A stretch of DNA of 64,000 bases, taken from contig JAGKQI010000088.1 of the NCBI GenBank assembly GCA_018806915.1, forward strand, positions 744,001-808,000, in the 5' to 3' direction. The position numbers and the translations under genes are program-made. Positions within the stretch are counted from its first letter, which is position 1. Every line of letters begins with the position of its first letter. Positions 21,813 through 29,630 of this stretch are shown one piece after another. Below the pieces are notes generated by a model. The model did no database searches and was not told the origin of the DNA. It saw only the letters and a program-made list of their open reading frames with translations. Source of the stretch: Phytophthora colocasiae (Eukaryota; Oomycota; Peronosporomycetes; Peronosporales; Peronosporaceae).

Positions 21813-23536
21813 GCGCGGGGCGTCCTACTGGTGATGCAGTCTCGCGTTTCGAGCTTGGACACGCGACGATGAGGACTGCTGCCCCCAGCGAGAAGGTTTC
21901 TCGCTGTAAGCTGCAAGATGACAAGCCAAACCTTGTCATCCTGAACGTGATGTCGAAGAGAGCGAACTCTCTTCGTGCCCTAGTGGACTCGGGCGCGTCG
22001 AACAACTTTGTTCGACAGGGAAGTCTTCGAAGGCTTGACTTCGAAGAGGCCGACACGCCTCGCGGCGTGTTGGAGGTGCGGTTGGCAACAGGTGCCACCG
22101 TGAGGACTGAGAAGCGCGTAGTCCGTGTGCGCTTCTCTTACAAACGAAGGACGTTTGTAGAAGATCTTATCGTCTTGGATCTAGACGATAAATTCGACTT
22201 GGTATTAGGCATGCCGTGGCTTGCACGACATGACCCGGTGATCAACTGGGAGAAGCGTACGCTCGTACGCTTCAACAACACATGCGCGACAGAGAGCGAT
22301 GGCCCTGTCAGTGCTGCACATGCACCGGCCGGTGCATGTGGATCCCCAGTTGAGGCAGCAGCGGCCGCCGCTGCCTCCGATCGCCGCCGGCGACCATCAA
22401 CGACTCCGAGAGTCGTTGGGAGAAAATGTGTGTCGACTCAGAAATCTGAGCCGAAGGGTCGCGGTCACATGAGTGATGGTCAGGTGAATGTGAATCACCT
22501 GACGCGTAAACATCTGAATGATGTTTGTCACATGAGTGATGGTCAGGTGAATCGCATTCACCTGAGAGAAGGTAATATACCGGTATTACCGGTATCCTTG
22601 GAGGTAGTTCAAGCCTCCAAGGGTCGCGCCGACGACGTCGCGTCAACTCTGGGAGTTGACGAAGCAAATAATATTCGGGGAACCGAAAGACGTGCGTCAG
22701 CTCTGGGAGCTGACGCCACTGGCGCTTCGCTGCTAGTTCCGGGAACTAGCTATCGGTCATCAGCTCCGGGAGCTGATGAGACGTGTATAGGCGAACAGTC
22801 GCTGCTAGTTCCGGGAACTAGCGATCGTACATCCGCTCTGGGAACGGATGATATGTGTACAAGCGAACACTCGCTAGCGCAGGAAGCTAGCGAGAGCACG
22901 TCGACTCCGGGAGTCGACGATGCGGTTGCTTCATCCGCTCCGGGAGCGGATGGAGGCGCAGCGGTTCAGGGAACCGACTGCGCGGCAGGAGGTGCTGGCG
23001 GTTGCAAACGCCCAGCACCCGAACAACCTGCGTGCTCACGTGCAGCAGCGCTGCACGCGATGAGCGGCACTCAAGCCGGGCTTGATAGTGCGAGTCAGCG
23101 GAAGGAATCCGCTGACGATTGCGATAACGTCCCGTCCAAGGTGCGATGCCTTGGACGTGGAGCACCTGGAGCTGGGCTCCACGGTAGACCTTCGCGGCGC
23201 AAGCTCAGGGAGCTGCGCGAGTCTCAGTCCAGGACTGAGACGGGTGTATCTGCAGTGCAGACACCGAGTGTCGAGACGTTGAACGTCTTGACACGTACTG
23301 GTACTGGGTTACAGTACCAGAGGATGCGGTTGGAGAATCCGCCGACGAGGGCGTCGGCGTTGACCGCACTTCCAACGATGAGTTGGAAGCGCTTCGCGCG
23401 AGACTTGTACGATGGACGCATCGAACAAATTTGCATTCTCTCGGATATCGAGAGAGTGGATCGCGAAGCCGAAGAGCTGAAGCAGCTCGTCGTCGATGGG
23501 ATCACTGAGGGTGATGACTCCCTCAGCGAAGACTAA
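21770..23536 (+). CDS. Protease ORF of retrotransposon B (with long repetitive linker), 588 codons
   Basis: Open in the -1 frame relative to gag; the first codon of the listed span is GTG, so expression is expected by frameshifting from 21791-21797 and not from its own start. Retropepsin-like aspartic protease: active-site LRALVDSGASNNFV, then flap-like region and LVLGMPWLARHDPVINW. From about 22300 the frame becomes a low-complexity linker with repeated PGAD/VPGTS-type units, each encoded by a DNA palindrome (22642-22976). It ends in conserved-looking sequence (MSWKRFARDLYDGRIEQICI) at TAA 23534-23536, overlapping the pol frame. Confidence 0.85.
   Translation: MHGGRTFKKRQGPVGAGRPTGDAVSRFELGHATMRTAAPSEKVSRCKLQDDKPNLVILNVMSKRANSLRALVDSGASNNFVRQGSLRRLDFEEADTPRGVLEVRLATGATVRTEKRVVRVRFSYKRRTFVEDLIVLDLDDKFDLVLGMPWLARHDPVINWEKRTLVRFNNTCATESDGPVSAAHAPAGACGSPVEAAAAAAASDRRRRPSTTPRVVGRKCVSTQKSEPKGRGHMSDGQVNVNHLTRKHLNDVCHMSDGQVNRIHLREGNIPVLPVSLEVVQASKGRADDVASTLGVDEANNIRGTERRASALGADATGASLLVPGTSYRSSAPGADETCIGEQSLLVPGTSDRTSALGTDDMCTSEHSLAQEASESTSTPGVDDAVASSAPGADGGAAVQGTDCAAGGAGGCKRPAPEQPACSRAAALHAMSGTQAGLDSASQRKESADDCDNVPSKVRCLGRGAPGAGLHGRPSRRKLRELRESQSRTETGVSAVQTPSVETLNVLTRTGTGLQYQRMRLENPPTRASALTALPTMSWKRFARDLYDGRIEQICILSDIERVDREAEELKQLVVDGITEGDDSLSED
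21791..21832 (+). promoter_or_regulatory. Predicted -1 ribosomal frameshift signal between gag and protease
   Basis: The heptamer A AAA AAC (21791-21797) sits exactly in the gag frame (..TCA AAA AAC GCC..). It is followed after a 7-nt spacer by a perfect 9-bp stem (ACCAGTAGG 21805-21813 with CCTACTGGT 21824-21832, 10-nt loop). The next ORF is in the -1 frame, as required. The gag stop codon is 13 nt past the heptamer. Sequence and geometry match the classical signals of retroviruses and LTR elements; activity is inferred. Confidence 0.75.
22642..22976 (+). repeat. Array of ten palindromes with changing stems and a shared GGG-centred core
   Basis: Palindromes at 22642-22660, 22696-22714, 22732-22750, 22757-22779, 22804-22822, 22830-22850, 22870-22894, 22900-22918, 22932-22952 and 22962-22976. 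Arms include GTCAAC/GTTGAC, GTCAGC/GCTGAC, GCTAGT/ACTAGC, CATCAGC/GCTGATG, CATCCG/CGGATG and GTCGAC/GTCGAC. Most centres read CTCCGGGAG, CTCTGGGAG or TTCCGGGAA. Each encodes an (A/V/T)(P/L)G(A/T/V)(D/S) turn. Stem identity varies while complementarity is kept. Confidence 0.85.
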
Positions 23537-26500
23537 GAAGCAGCGCTTCGAAGAGCAGAGTTGGGACTCGTTGAGGTCGAGTCCCTACTACGAAGTTCTG
23601 CGGGAGTACAAGGATGTACTCCCGGACGAGATTCCTTCGGAGCTTCCGAAGGACAAGGGCGTACAGCACGAGATTGATCTCGTGCCGGGCACGAAGTACT
23701 GTGTTACACGGCAGTGGCCACTGCCGCGTGAACAAGTTCAAGCGATCGACGACTTCTTTGAAAGTCGTCGTCTTGCAGGTCAAGTGCGGGAGTCAAAGTC
23801 CCCGCACAGTGCCCCAACGTTCTGTGTTAAGAAACCACAGGGCGGCTGGCGCATCGTTCATGCGTACAACAAGTTGAACGATGCGACGATACCGGCGCAG
23901 ACGCCGATACCGCGAAAAGATGTTATCATCGATTCGATGGCCTTGAGCACTATCTTCAGTGCTCTAGATCTGCGTGATGGATTCTATCAGATCCTCATGC
24001 GTGAGAGGGACATCCCTCTCACAGCGGTAAGCACTCCAAGCGGTATGCTTTGGGAGTGGCTCGTCATGCCACAGGGGCTTAAGAACGCCCCTGCGACGTT
24101 CAATAGATGCGTGACACATCTATTGCGCTCGGTGCGCGACTTCGCACCGAGCTACTTCGACGACGTGTTCGTCCACAGCCGGGCTGTGAACGGGAAGACG
24201 GACATTGAGATGCACAAGGTGCATCTCTGGAAGCTGCTAGAGCTTATGAGGAAACATAAGCTCTATGCGAACCTGAAGAAGTGTATCTTCGGGGCGAGCG
24301 AGACACCCGTGCTGGGGTGTCTCGTGGGGAAAGACGGCGTGCGCCCTGACCCAGAGAAGGTCAGAGTGATCAATGAATGGCCCACGCCATCCAATGTGAA
24401 GGAACTGAGGCAGTTCCTTGGGCTTGCCACGTACTTGTGCAAGTACGTGGACAACTATGCGGGCAAGATTCGCCCGTTGTCACAGCTTCTTAAGAAAGAA
24501 GCTGAGTGGATTTGGACGACCGAGTGCGAGGATGCATTCGGTGCAGTCAAGCAGGGCTTGACTGAAGCGCCGATCTTGGCCGTGGCGGACCAAGATCGTC
24601 CATTCCACGTAGTGTGCGATGCATCCGACTTTGCAATCGGATGTGCATTGATGCAACACGATCACGAAGGGCGTGATCGTGTAGTCTACTATCAATCGCG
24701 TCAGCTGAAGCCAGCTGAGCGTAACTATCCCGTACATGACAAGGAGCTCCTTGCCATGAAGTATGCACTCGCAAAGTTCCGAGTGTATCTACTTGGGAGT
24801 AGACCGTATACAGACCACGCATCATTGCGTACGGCGATTAAGTCGCCGCACATCTCGCAACGTATGGCGAGATGGTTGTCCTTCTTCGCGGAGTACAACT
24901 TCCGGGTGGAGTACAAACCCGGAAGACTCAATGTAGTGGCCGACGCGTTATCGCGTCGACCTGACTATGCGGAGACGGTCGACGCCAACGCTGTTGGCGT
25001 CGGGAGGACAAGTGTGCCGTCGTCAACGTTGATTGACGACGTGAAGAACGCGTATGCAAGGGATGCAGACGCGAAGGGGCTGCTGGAGTTCCTCGCAGCA
25101 CCTTCCGACGTGCCACGTCGGAAGCTAACCCCTCATCTTCGAGCTCGTGTACACCGCTATCGTGTACACGAAGGCCTACTGTTGTACAGTGCAGTAGACG
25201 ACAACGCGGATCGCATTGTCGTTCCGAATGATCATGACCTCCGGTTGAGGATCATGTTCGAGTATCACGATGCCCCCACGGCAGGGCATCCGGGTCGTGA
25301 GAAGACATACACTCTTCTCACGCGTGACTTCTACTGGCACCACCAGTACAAGTGGGTGCGCAAGTACGTACGTGCTTGCGAGGTTTGTCAACGCGTGAAG
25401 CCTGCGCAGTTCTCGCAGGCTCCTCTTCAATCACTACCGACTCCGTCGGAGTGTTGGCAGTCCATGTCCATGGACTTTGTCTTCGGTCTTCCGCCTGACA
25501 GCAAGCGGAGGACGGGCATCGTTGTCTTTGTGGACCGATTCAGCAAGATGGTTCACCTTGCTGCCGTCCCGGCTACTGTTACAGCCGCGCAGACTGCGCG
25601 ACTGTTTGTTGACATGGTGTTCAAACACCATGGCATGCCGCTCGACATTGTGTCGGACCGTGATCCACGCTTCACAGCGCGGTTCTGGCAAGAAGTGTTT
25701 ACACTTCTTGGTTTACAGTTATCAATGTCGACTGCGGATCATCCGCAGACGGACGGACAGACCGAACGTGTCAACCGTGTATTGGGTGACACGTTGAAGA
25801 GCTACGCTCACTCGTTCCCGCATTGGAGCGAGTGCTTGCCGATGGCAGAGTTTGCCATCAACAACTCGGTGCATGCCTTGACAGGGCATACACCGTTCTA
25901 CGTGAACGCCATGAGGCATCCACGATTGCTGAGCATGCTCGGCGGGGTAGCTTCCTCCTTAAGTGGGGGAGGATCTACGGTTGCGTCCGAACAACCGCAG
26001 AATGCAACTGATAGCAGCACACTATCAGCTGCGGTGACGCGTGCGACGTCTCGTTCGAGCAGGAACGAGCGCGCGATGTCTGTGCCGGGCACAGACATGA
26101 GAGATGATAGCGAGCAGGCAGGGCCTGCTGCTGACAAGGGCGACAAGCTGAAAGGATTCAGCTCGGGTGCGCTAGACTTTGTCCAGCGAAGACAAGCCGT
26201 CATACGGTTTGTCCAGGATGCTATCGCAGCTTCTGTCGATCGACAGAAGCTGAACGCTGATAATGTTGGTAGGGGCAACGTTAATCAATTTAAAATTGGT
26301 TCATTAGTTTTGTTAGCTACGCAAAACTTGCCTAAACATGCAGTGTCTGACTTTGGAGCAAGCAAGCTTGCTCCAAGATTCATTGGGCCGTTCAAAGTAC
26401 TTGAACGGCACGGCAACGCGTACCGGCTGGACATACCGTCCAGCATGAGGCTCCACCCGACCTTCTACGTCGGGCGGTTGAAGCCGTACGTGCAGCACGG

Positions 26501-26999
26501 ACTACCTAGGGTTGGTAGTCCGACTGAGGAGTGCGAGAGGCCTGGAAGGCCTTCTCGAGACCGTCGACACGGTCGATCAACTGGTTCACTCTCGTCCCAA
26601 GACCGGACGAGAGGTTCGAGGCAGTCTGAGCTGCCTCGCAGACCTCAGCACGGAGGACACGAACCTCCTGCTTCAGAGCAGCTATCTCAGCGCTCTGTGT
26701 CTGCTCCAGCGCAGCAACTCGATCGTGCAGGGCACGATCGTCATGGTCATAGCGTTGACCATGCGGAGGGAGTGTTCCCACCCCCTCCGCCGCCGTTGCG
26801 CGACGCGCGTGGAGCGATCCGCTGGATTGTGGAGCGGATCGTGGCTCATAAGAGAACGAACACTCAAGGGGTTCGTTTTCGTATTCGTTGGAGAGGATTT
26901 CCTCCCCATCGAGATACATGGGAGCCGCGGAACGTCCTGATGGAGGACGTTCCGGAAATGGTGAGGGCGTACGAAGCCCACCATAACTTGCAGGGTTAA
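23496..26999 (+). CDS. Pol polyprotein of retrotransposon B: RT, RNase H, integrase, chromodomain (1167 aa)
   Basis: ATG 23496; the frame is open from 23481, overlapping the protease ORF by 56 nt in the +1 frame, so either a +1 shift or re-initiation is needed. RT has FSALDLRDGFYQILM, MPQGLKNAPATF and the catalytic YFDD (about residue 219). RNase H starts VVCDASDFAIGCALM (about 372). Integrase has the zinc site HPGREKTY ... CEVCQRVK (about 597-632), and the D,D,E core is MDFVFGLP, IVSDRDPRF and QTDGQTERVNR. A C-terminal chromodomain (IRWIVERIVAHKRTN ... DTWEPRNVL, about 1107-1165) would target heterochromatin, as in chromoviruses. All catalytic residues are present; probably functional. Confidence 0.93.
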   Translation: MGSLRVMTPSAKTKKQRFEEQSWDSLRSSPYYEVLREYKDVLPDEIPSELPKDKGVQHEIDLVPGTKYCVTRQWPLPREQVQAIDDFFESRRLAGQVRESKSPHSAPTFCVKKPQGGWRIVHAYNKLNDATIPAQTPIPRKDVIIDSMALSTIFSALDLRDGFYQILMRERDIPLTAVSTPSGMLWEWLVMPQGLKNAPATFNRCVTHLLRSVRDFAPSYFDDVFVHSRAVNGKTDIEMHKVHLWKLLELMRKHKLYANLKKCIFGASETPVLGCLVGKDGVRPDPEKVRVINEWPTPSNVKELRQFLGLATYLCKYVDNYAGKIRPLSQLLKKEAEWIWTTECEDAFGAVKQGLTEAPILAVADQDRPFHVVCDASDFAIGCALMQHDHEGRDRVVYYQSRQLKPAERNYPVHDKELLAMKYALAKFRVYLLGSRPYTDHASLRTAIKSPHISQRMARWLSFFAEYNFRVEYKPGRLNVVADALSRRPDYAETVDANAVGVGRTSVPSSTLIDDVKNAYARDADAKGLLEFLAAPSDVPRRKLTPHLRARVHRYRVHEGLLLYSAVDDNADRIVVPNDHDLRLRIMFEYHDAPTAGHPGREKTYTLLTRDFYWHHQYKWVRKYVRACEVCQRVKPAQFSQAPLQSLPTPSECWQSMSMDFVFGLPPDSKRRTGIVVFVDRFSKMVHLAAVPATVTAAQTARLFVDMVFKHHGMPLDIVSDRDPRFTARFWQEVFTLLGLQLSMSTADHPQTDGQTERVNRVLGDTLKSYAHSFPHWSECLPMAEFAINNSVHALTGHTPFYVNAMRHPRLLSMLGGVASSLSGGGSTVASEQPQNATDSSTLSAAVTRATSRSSRNERAMSVPGTDMRDDSEQAGPAADKGDKLKGFSSGALDFVQRRQAVIRFVQDAIAASVDRQKLNADNVGRGNVNQFKIGSLVLLATQNLPKHAVSDFGASKLAPRFIGPFKVLERHGNAYRLDIPSSMRLHPTFYVGRLKPYVQHGLPRVGSPTEECERPGRPSRDRRHGRSTGSLSSQDRTRGSRQSELPRRPQHGGHEPPASEQLSQRSVSAPAQQLDRAGHDRHGHSVDHAEGVFPPPPPPLRDARGAIRWIVERIVAHKRTNTQGVRFRIRWRGFPPHRDTWEPRNVLMEDVPEMVRAYEAHHNLQG

Positions 27000-28053
27000 A
27001 CCCTGCACGAGGAGTGCTGCGGTCAGCCACAGCACTCGGAGCTTCGCGTGGCACAATACGACCACGGAGTTCCTTGATGTGATCGGGTACACGGACGACC
27101 GTGTACCCCAGGAGATCACTTTCGGTGAGGCGTGTTGCCAAGGGTGGGCAACACGGACAGGGTGTGCCAAAGGGAACGGCACATGGGATCCCCGCTTCCA
27201 TGGACTGATCATGGAGGCGTTCACACTTACCACGTGTAGTGTAAGTGTAGTAGCGATCGCGAGCCGCAGCAACGCGATCGCGATATGCCTTCGGGTCTTT
27301 GTTGAAGTTATCAACAAAGGCGTTCCACGACTGACAAAGTGCCTGCCACTCTGGCACTTTGCTCTTGCGCGAAGTCTTCTTCGCTGCATAGTATCGGAGC
27401 TCGTGGAAGAGCCCGATATAGTAGTCGCGTCTTTGAGTCTCGGACTCAAAGACAACCTTAGCGGTGACGTCGTCGTCGTTGATACTGTTGCATGAGTACA
27501 ACAGTATCGGGTTCGGTGGTGAACTAGCACCGAACCGGTCATGGATTTCTGCCTCAGTAGGCATCCATGGTGTGCGCACTGGCGGATCAGTGCGCGGGGC
27601 AGTGAGCGCTCTTGACATGGGGGACGCTTCATCATCACTGCGCGGACGCTTCGAGCTTGAAGCGTCCGAGGCCTCATAACGAGGTCGTCGAGATCCCACG
27701 GGTGGGTCTGACGTGTCTTCGGACGAAGACACGGGAGCGGGAGCCTTGACATCAACCTCCCCCTCCTCGACATCCTCCTCGTAGTCGAGGATGTCTTCGT
27801 AGTCCTCTCCAAAGAGTTCTTTGAGAGGGACAGCAAGATTCGTAATCTCTGCTAGAGAAGAAGACTTTTTCTTCTTCTCATGCTTCTCCTTATGGAGAGC
27901 ATGGTACTTGGTGACAGAGAGCTTCTCTGTCGGACCGCTGGAAGCAGCAGTGCTAGTGAGCACTGTTGAGGTCGTTGTTCCTGCTGCAGAGGCAGCAGGT
28001 GAGGCTTGCGCGTCCGCAGTAGCGGACGGAGACGTGGGCGTTAGCGAGTCCAT
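26506..28053 (-). CDS. Antisense ORF of retrotransposon B, 515 aa
   Basis: ATG at 28053, about 100 nt inside the 3' LTR, reading back towards pol and overlapping the pol 3' end (integrase tail and chromodomain) by 494 nt in antisense. The N-terminal third is Ser/Thr/Ala-rich and acidic with Lys runs (HKEKHEKKKKSSS). The middle has an aromatic, basic region (YYIGLFHELRYYAAKKTSRK) and a CPCCPP motif. The last 70 residues are a convincing coiled coil (RVAALEQTQSAEIAALKQEV...). It is unlike Gag, Pol or Env. Antisense extra ORFs are known from some plant gypsy elements; homology to those is not claimed. 515 codons without a stop, with protein-like composition outside the overlap, favour a real gene. 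Confidence 0.65.
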   Translation of the reverse strand: MDSLTPTSPSATADAQASPAASAAGTTTSTVLTSTAASSGPTEKLSVTKYHALHKEKHEKKKKSSSLAEITNLAVPLKELFGEDYEDILDYEEDVEEGEVDVKAPAPVSSSEDTSDPPVGSRRPRYEASDASSSKRPRSDDEASPMSRALTAPRTDPPVRTPWMPTEAEIHDRFGASSPPNPILLYSCNSINDDDVTAKVVFESETQRRDYYIGLFHELRYYAAKKTSRKSKVPEWQALCQSWNAFVDNFNKDPKAYRDRVAAARDRYYTYTTRGKCERLHDQSMEAGIPCAVPFGTPCPCCPPLATRLTESDLLGYTVVRVPDHIKELRGRIVPREAPSAVADRSTPRAGFNPASYGGLRTPSPFPERPPSGRSAAPMYLDGEEILSNEYENEPLECSFSYEPRSAPQSSGSLHARRATAAEGVGTLPPHGQRYDHDDRALHDRVAALEQTQSAEIAALKQEVRVLRAEVCEAAQTASNLSSGLGTRVNQLIDRVDGLEKAFQASRTPQSDYQP

Positions 28054-28154
28054 TGCGAAATGAACTCGGATTTCTCTTGGGAACTTGACGGTCTTGTCAA
28101 GTTCTGTTGATTGACGTATCGAGACCGATACGTCGAATCTTAACGGGGGGATGG

Positions 28155-28616
28155 TGTAACGGGGTTACACGTACAAGTGATAGTACCACTTGTAACTCTA
28201 ACAGTTATCCTAACTGTTAGAGGTTGGAAATGGGCCTCAGACCTTGGTGTGCTGTACACACCAAAGGATACATGGGCGAACCACATTATTGGGTGGTTCG
28301 TGTGCATTTGTGCATATTATTGGTAGAAAGTAACGGATTTCTACCAATCACTGAGCAGAGTTTCTGCCAACCACACGTTGGCAGACCCTTTAAAGAAATA
28401 GATAACAAACAGTTTTAGGAGGTCCATAATTGGCTTATGCCAAATTCAATAACAGTTCTCATTTTACGGTAATTTGCAGTTTAATTTAGTTATATTTGAT
28501 TTAATTATACTTATTTAAATAAGTATACTTAAATTAAGTCTATTCTAATTGCACGCTTCCTCATACACGTAAGCGCACGTGTACGCCACCTAATAGGTCT
28601 AGGTAGACCCATTACA
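28155..28616 (+). repeat. 3' LTR of retrotransposon B
   Basis: 462 bp, about 98-99% identical to the 5' LTR by eye. One change (G to A) falls in a stem arm of the second hairpin (ACAAGTGG in the 5' LTR, ACAAGTGA here). Confidence 0.95.
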
Positions 28617-29156
28617 ATGTACGTCAGACTTCATGGTGTGATATCAGAGTTTCCATGCGTGATACCAGAAATGTATGAGTTTTTAGGGTGCGGAGCACGT
28701 ATGCTGCAACGCGCGAAGTCCAGTTGGGATATGCGCGGGGTGCGCTACGTCCGGTGCGCGATACTTGGTATCTTGTGGGTAAAATTGTATTCCTTGAACC
28801 ATCATCGTCACACAGGACGGCAACGGGATGAGGTCTCTCAGAGATACATTCTTCTGAGAGACTTTCTGCCAACCTTTAGGCACTCATCGTCGGGGAAAGC
28901 CCGGTGATCAGACTGAGTGTTATTGTCTCTCGGAGATTGTGCACTTTTCCGAGGAACACTTCTGATCTCTTGGGCCCCTTTGCAGTACAGGTGAAGGTTA
29001 ATATATATAGCAGTTTTCTTCCACAGATCCATCATATTGTCGCACGGGACATAGCCTCGTCCCACATCTCCCTTTCTCCCATAATCCAGTGTATATCCAA
29101 TCACATCACAGCGTAACGTCCATATCCACTAGAAAAATCGTAATTAGCAACGTGTC

Positions 29157-29374
29157 AGCTCATCCAGATCCCGCACGTCTGTCCGTGTATACGGATGCTA
29201 GTGACCAACATTGGGGTGCAGTTATTACCCAGATATCGCCAGAAACTGCAGATAGACCACTCAGCGAGCAGGATCACGAGTCATTACTCATGTTGAGTGG
29301 AACTTTCTCGGGCTCAGCAAAGCGTTGGGCCGTTGTGGAAAAGGAGGCGTACGCTATTGTTGAGACGTGTCGTC
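29157..29374 (+). pseudogene. Gypsy A: RNase H fragment (right part)
   Basis: Begins AHPDPARLSVYTDASDQHWG, the RNase H active-site start, and runs to AVVEKEAYAIVETC. It joins directly to dehydrogenase copy 3 at about 29375-29378. It is colinear with the RT piece at 18538-18986. Confidence 0.75.
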
Positions 29375-29630
29375 GCGGATGTTGCTGCACCCCTGTTGTG
29401 CGCTGGTACGACGGTGTTCACGCCATTCAAGGAGGTGGGTATCAAACCCGGTGACCGTGTCGGTATCGTAGGTATCGGCGGTTTGGGTCACCTTGGCATT
29501 CAGTTCGCTAACGCTATGGGCGCTGATGCCGTGGTAGCCTTCTCTCGTTCGGCTAACAAGGAGGCTGAGGTGCGCGCTCTTGGTGCGACTGAGTTCGTCG
29601 TGTACACGGACGAGAAGCAGGCGGCTGACG

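Larger units (their letters stand above)
20317..28616 (+). mobile_element. Ty3/gypsy retrotransposon B, about 8.3 kb, apparently intact
   Basis: LTRs at 20317-20776 and 28155-28616 begin TGTAAC and end ATTACA. The 5-bp target duplication ATGTA lies at 20312-20316 and 28617-28621. The LTRs differ at about six positions plus a 2-nt indel, so insertion is fairly recent. Internal order is gag, protease, RT-RNase H-integrase-chromodomain, all open, plus an antisense ORF before the 3' LTR. A possible primer-binding site TGGTAGCACTTTG starts at 20779, and a purine-rich tract lies at about 28143-28154. Short perfect inverted repeats pervade the whole element (see the repeat entry at 20317-28616). Confidence 0.95.
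20317..28616. repeat. Pervasive short perfect inverted repeats across retrotransposon B
   Basis: Hairpins with 6-13 bp arms recur every 30-50 nt through LTRs, coding and antisense regions. Arms: 20820-20828/20833-20841 (holding the gag ATG), 21362-21371/21380-21389, 21537-21545/21550-21558, 21729-21737/21745-21753 (in the zinc knuckle), 23747-23755/23762-23770, palindrome 26227-26252, 26353-26363/26366-26376, 26929-26938/26944-26953, 27335-27343/27353-27361, 27481-27490/27499-27508. I counted twenty with arms of at least 6 bp in gag alone, ten of them at least 8 bp. Similar stretches of gypsy D and E in this window do not show it. Confidence 0.85.
18987..29156. mobile_element. Element C: provisional insertion between the two gypsy A fragments
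   Basis: AGCTC at 18982-18986 and again at 29157-29161 brackets the interruption of gypsy A, which suggests a 5-bp target duplication. Non-B sequence is 18987-20316 and 28617-29156. It contains no coding region I recognise, TATA-like words (TATATAAG near 20243), degenerate 15-bp tandem repeats and scattered inverted repeats. No matching LTRs or terminal repeats were found, so class and exact ends are uncertain. Confidence 0.4.

Noticed and set aside
22642..22976. CRISPR-like array
   Set aside because: Spaced palindromes superficially resemble repeats, but the units differ in sequence, are coding, and the genome is eukaryotic.
26682..27836. 384-codon second minus-strand ORF within the antisense gene region
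   Set aside because: Overlaps the 515-codon antisense ORF in another frame; composition is low-complexity Ser/Arg and it lacks the coiled coil. It probably stays open because of the base composition of the hairpin-rich sequence.
18987..29156. Element C as a full LTR retrotransposon
   Set aside because: Its two flanks do not match each other as LTRs and no coding region of its own was found, so only a provisional insertion is listed.
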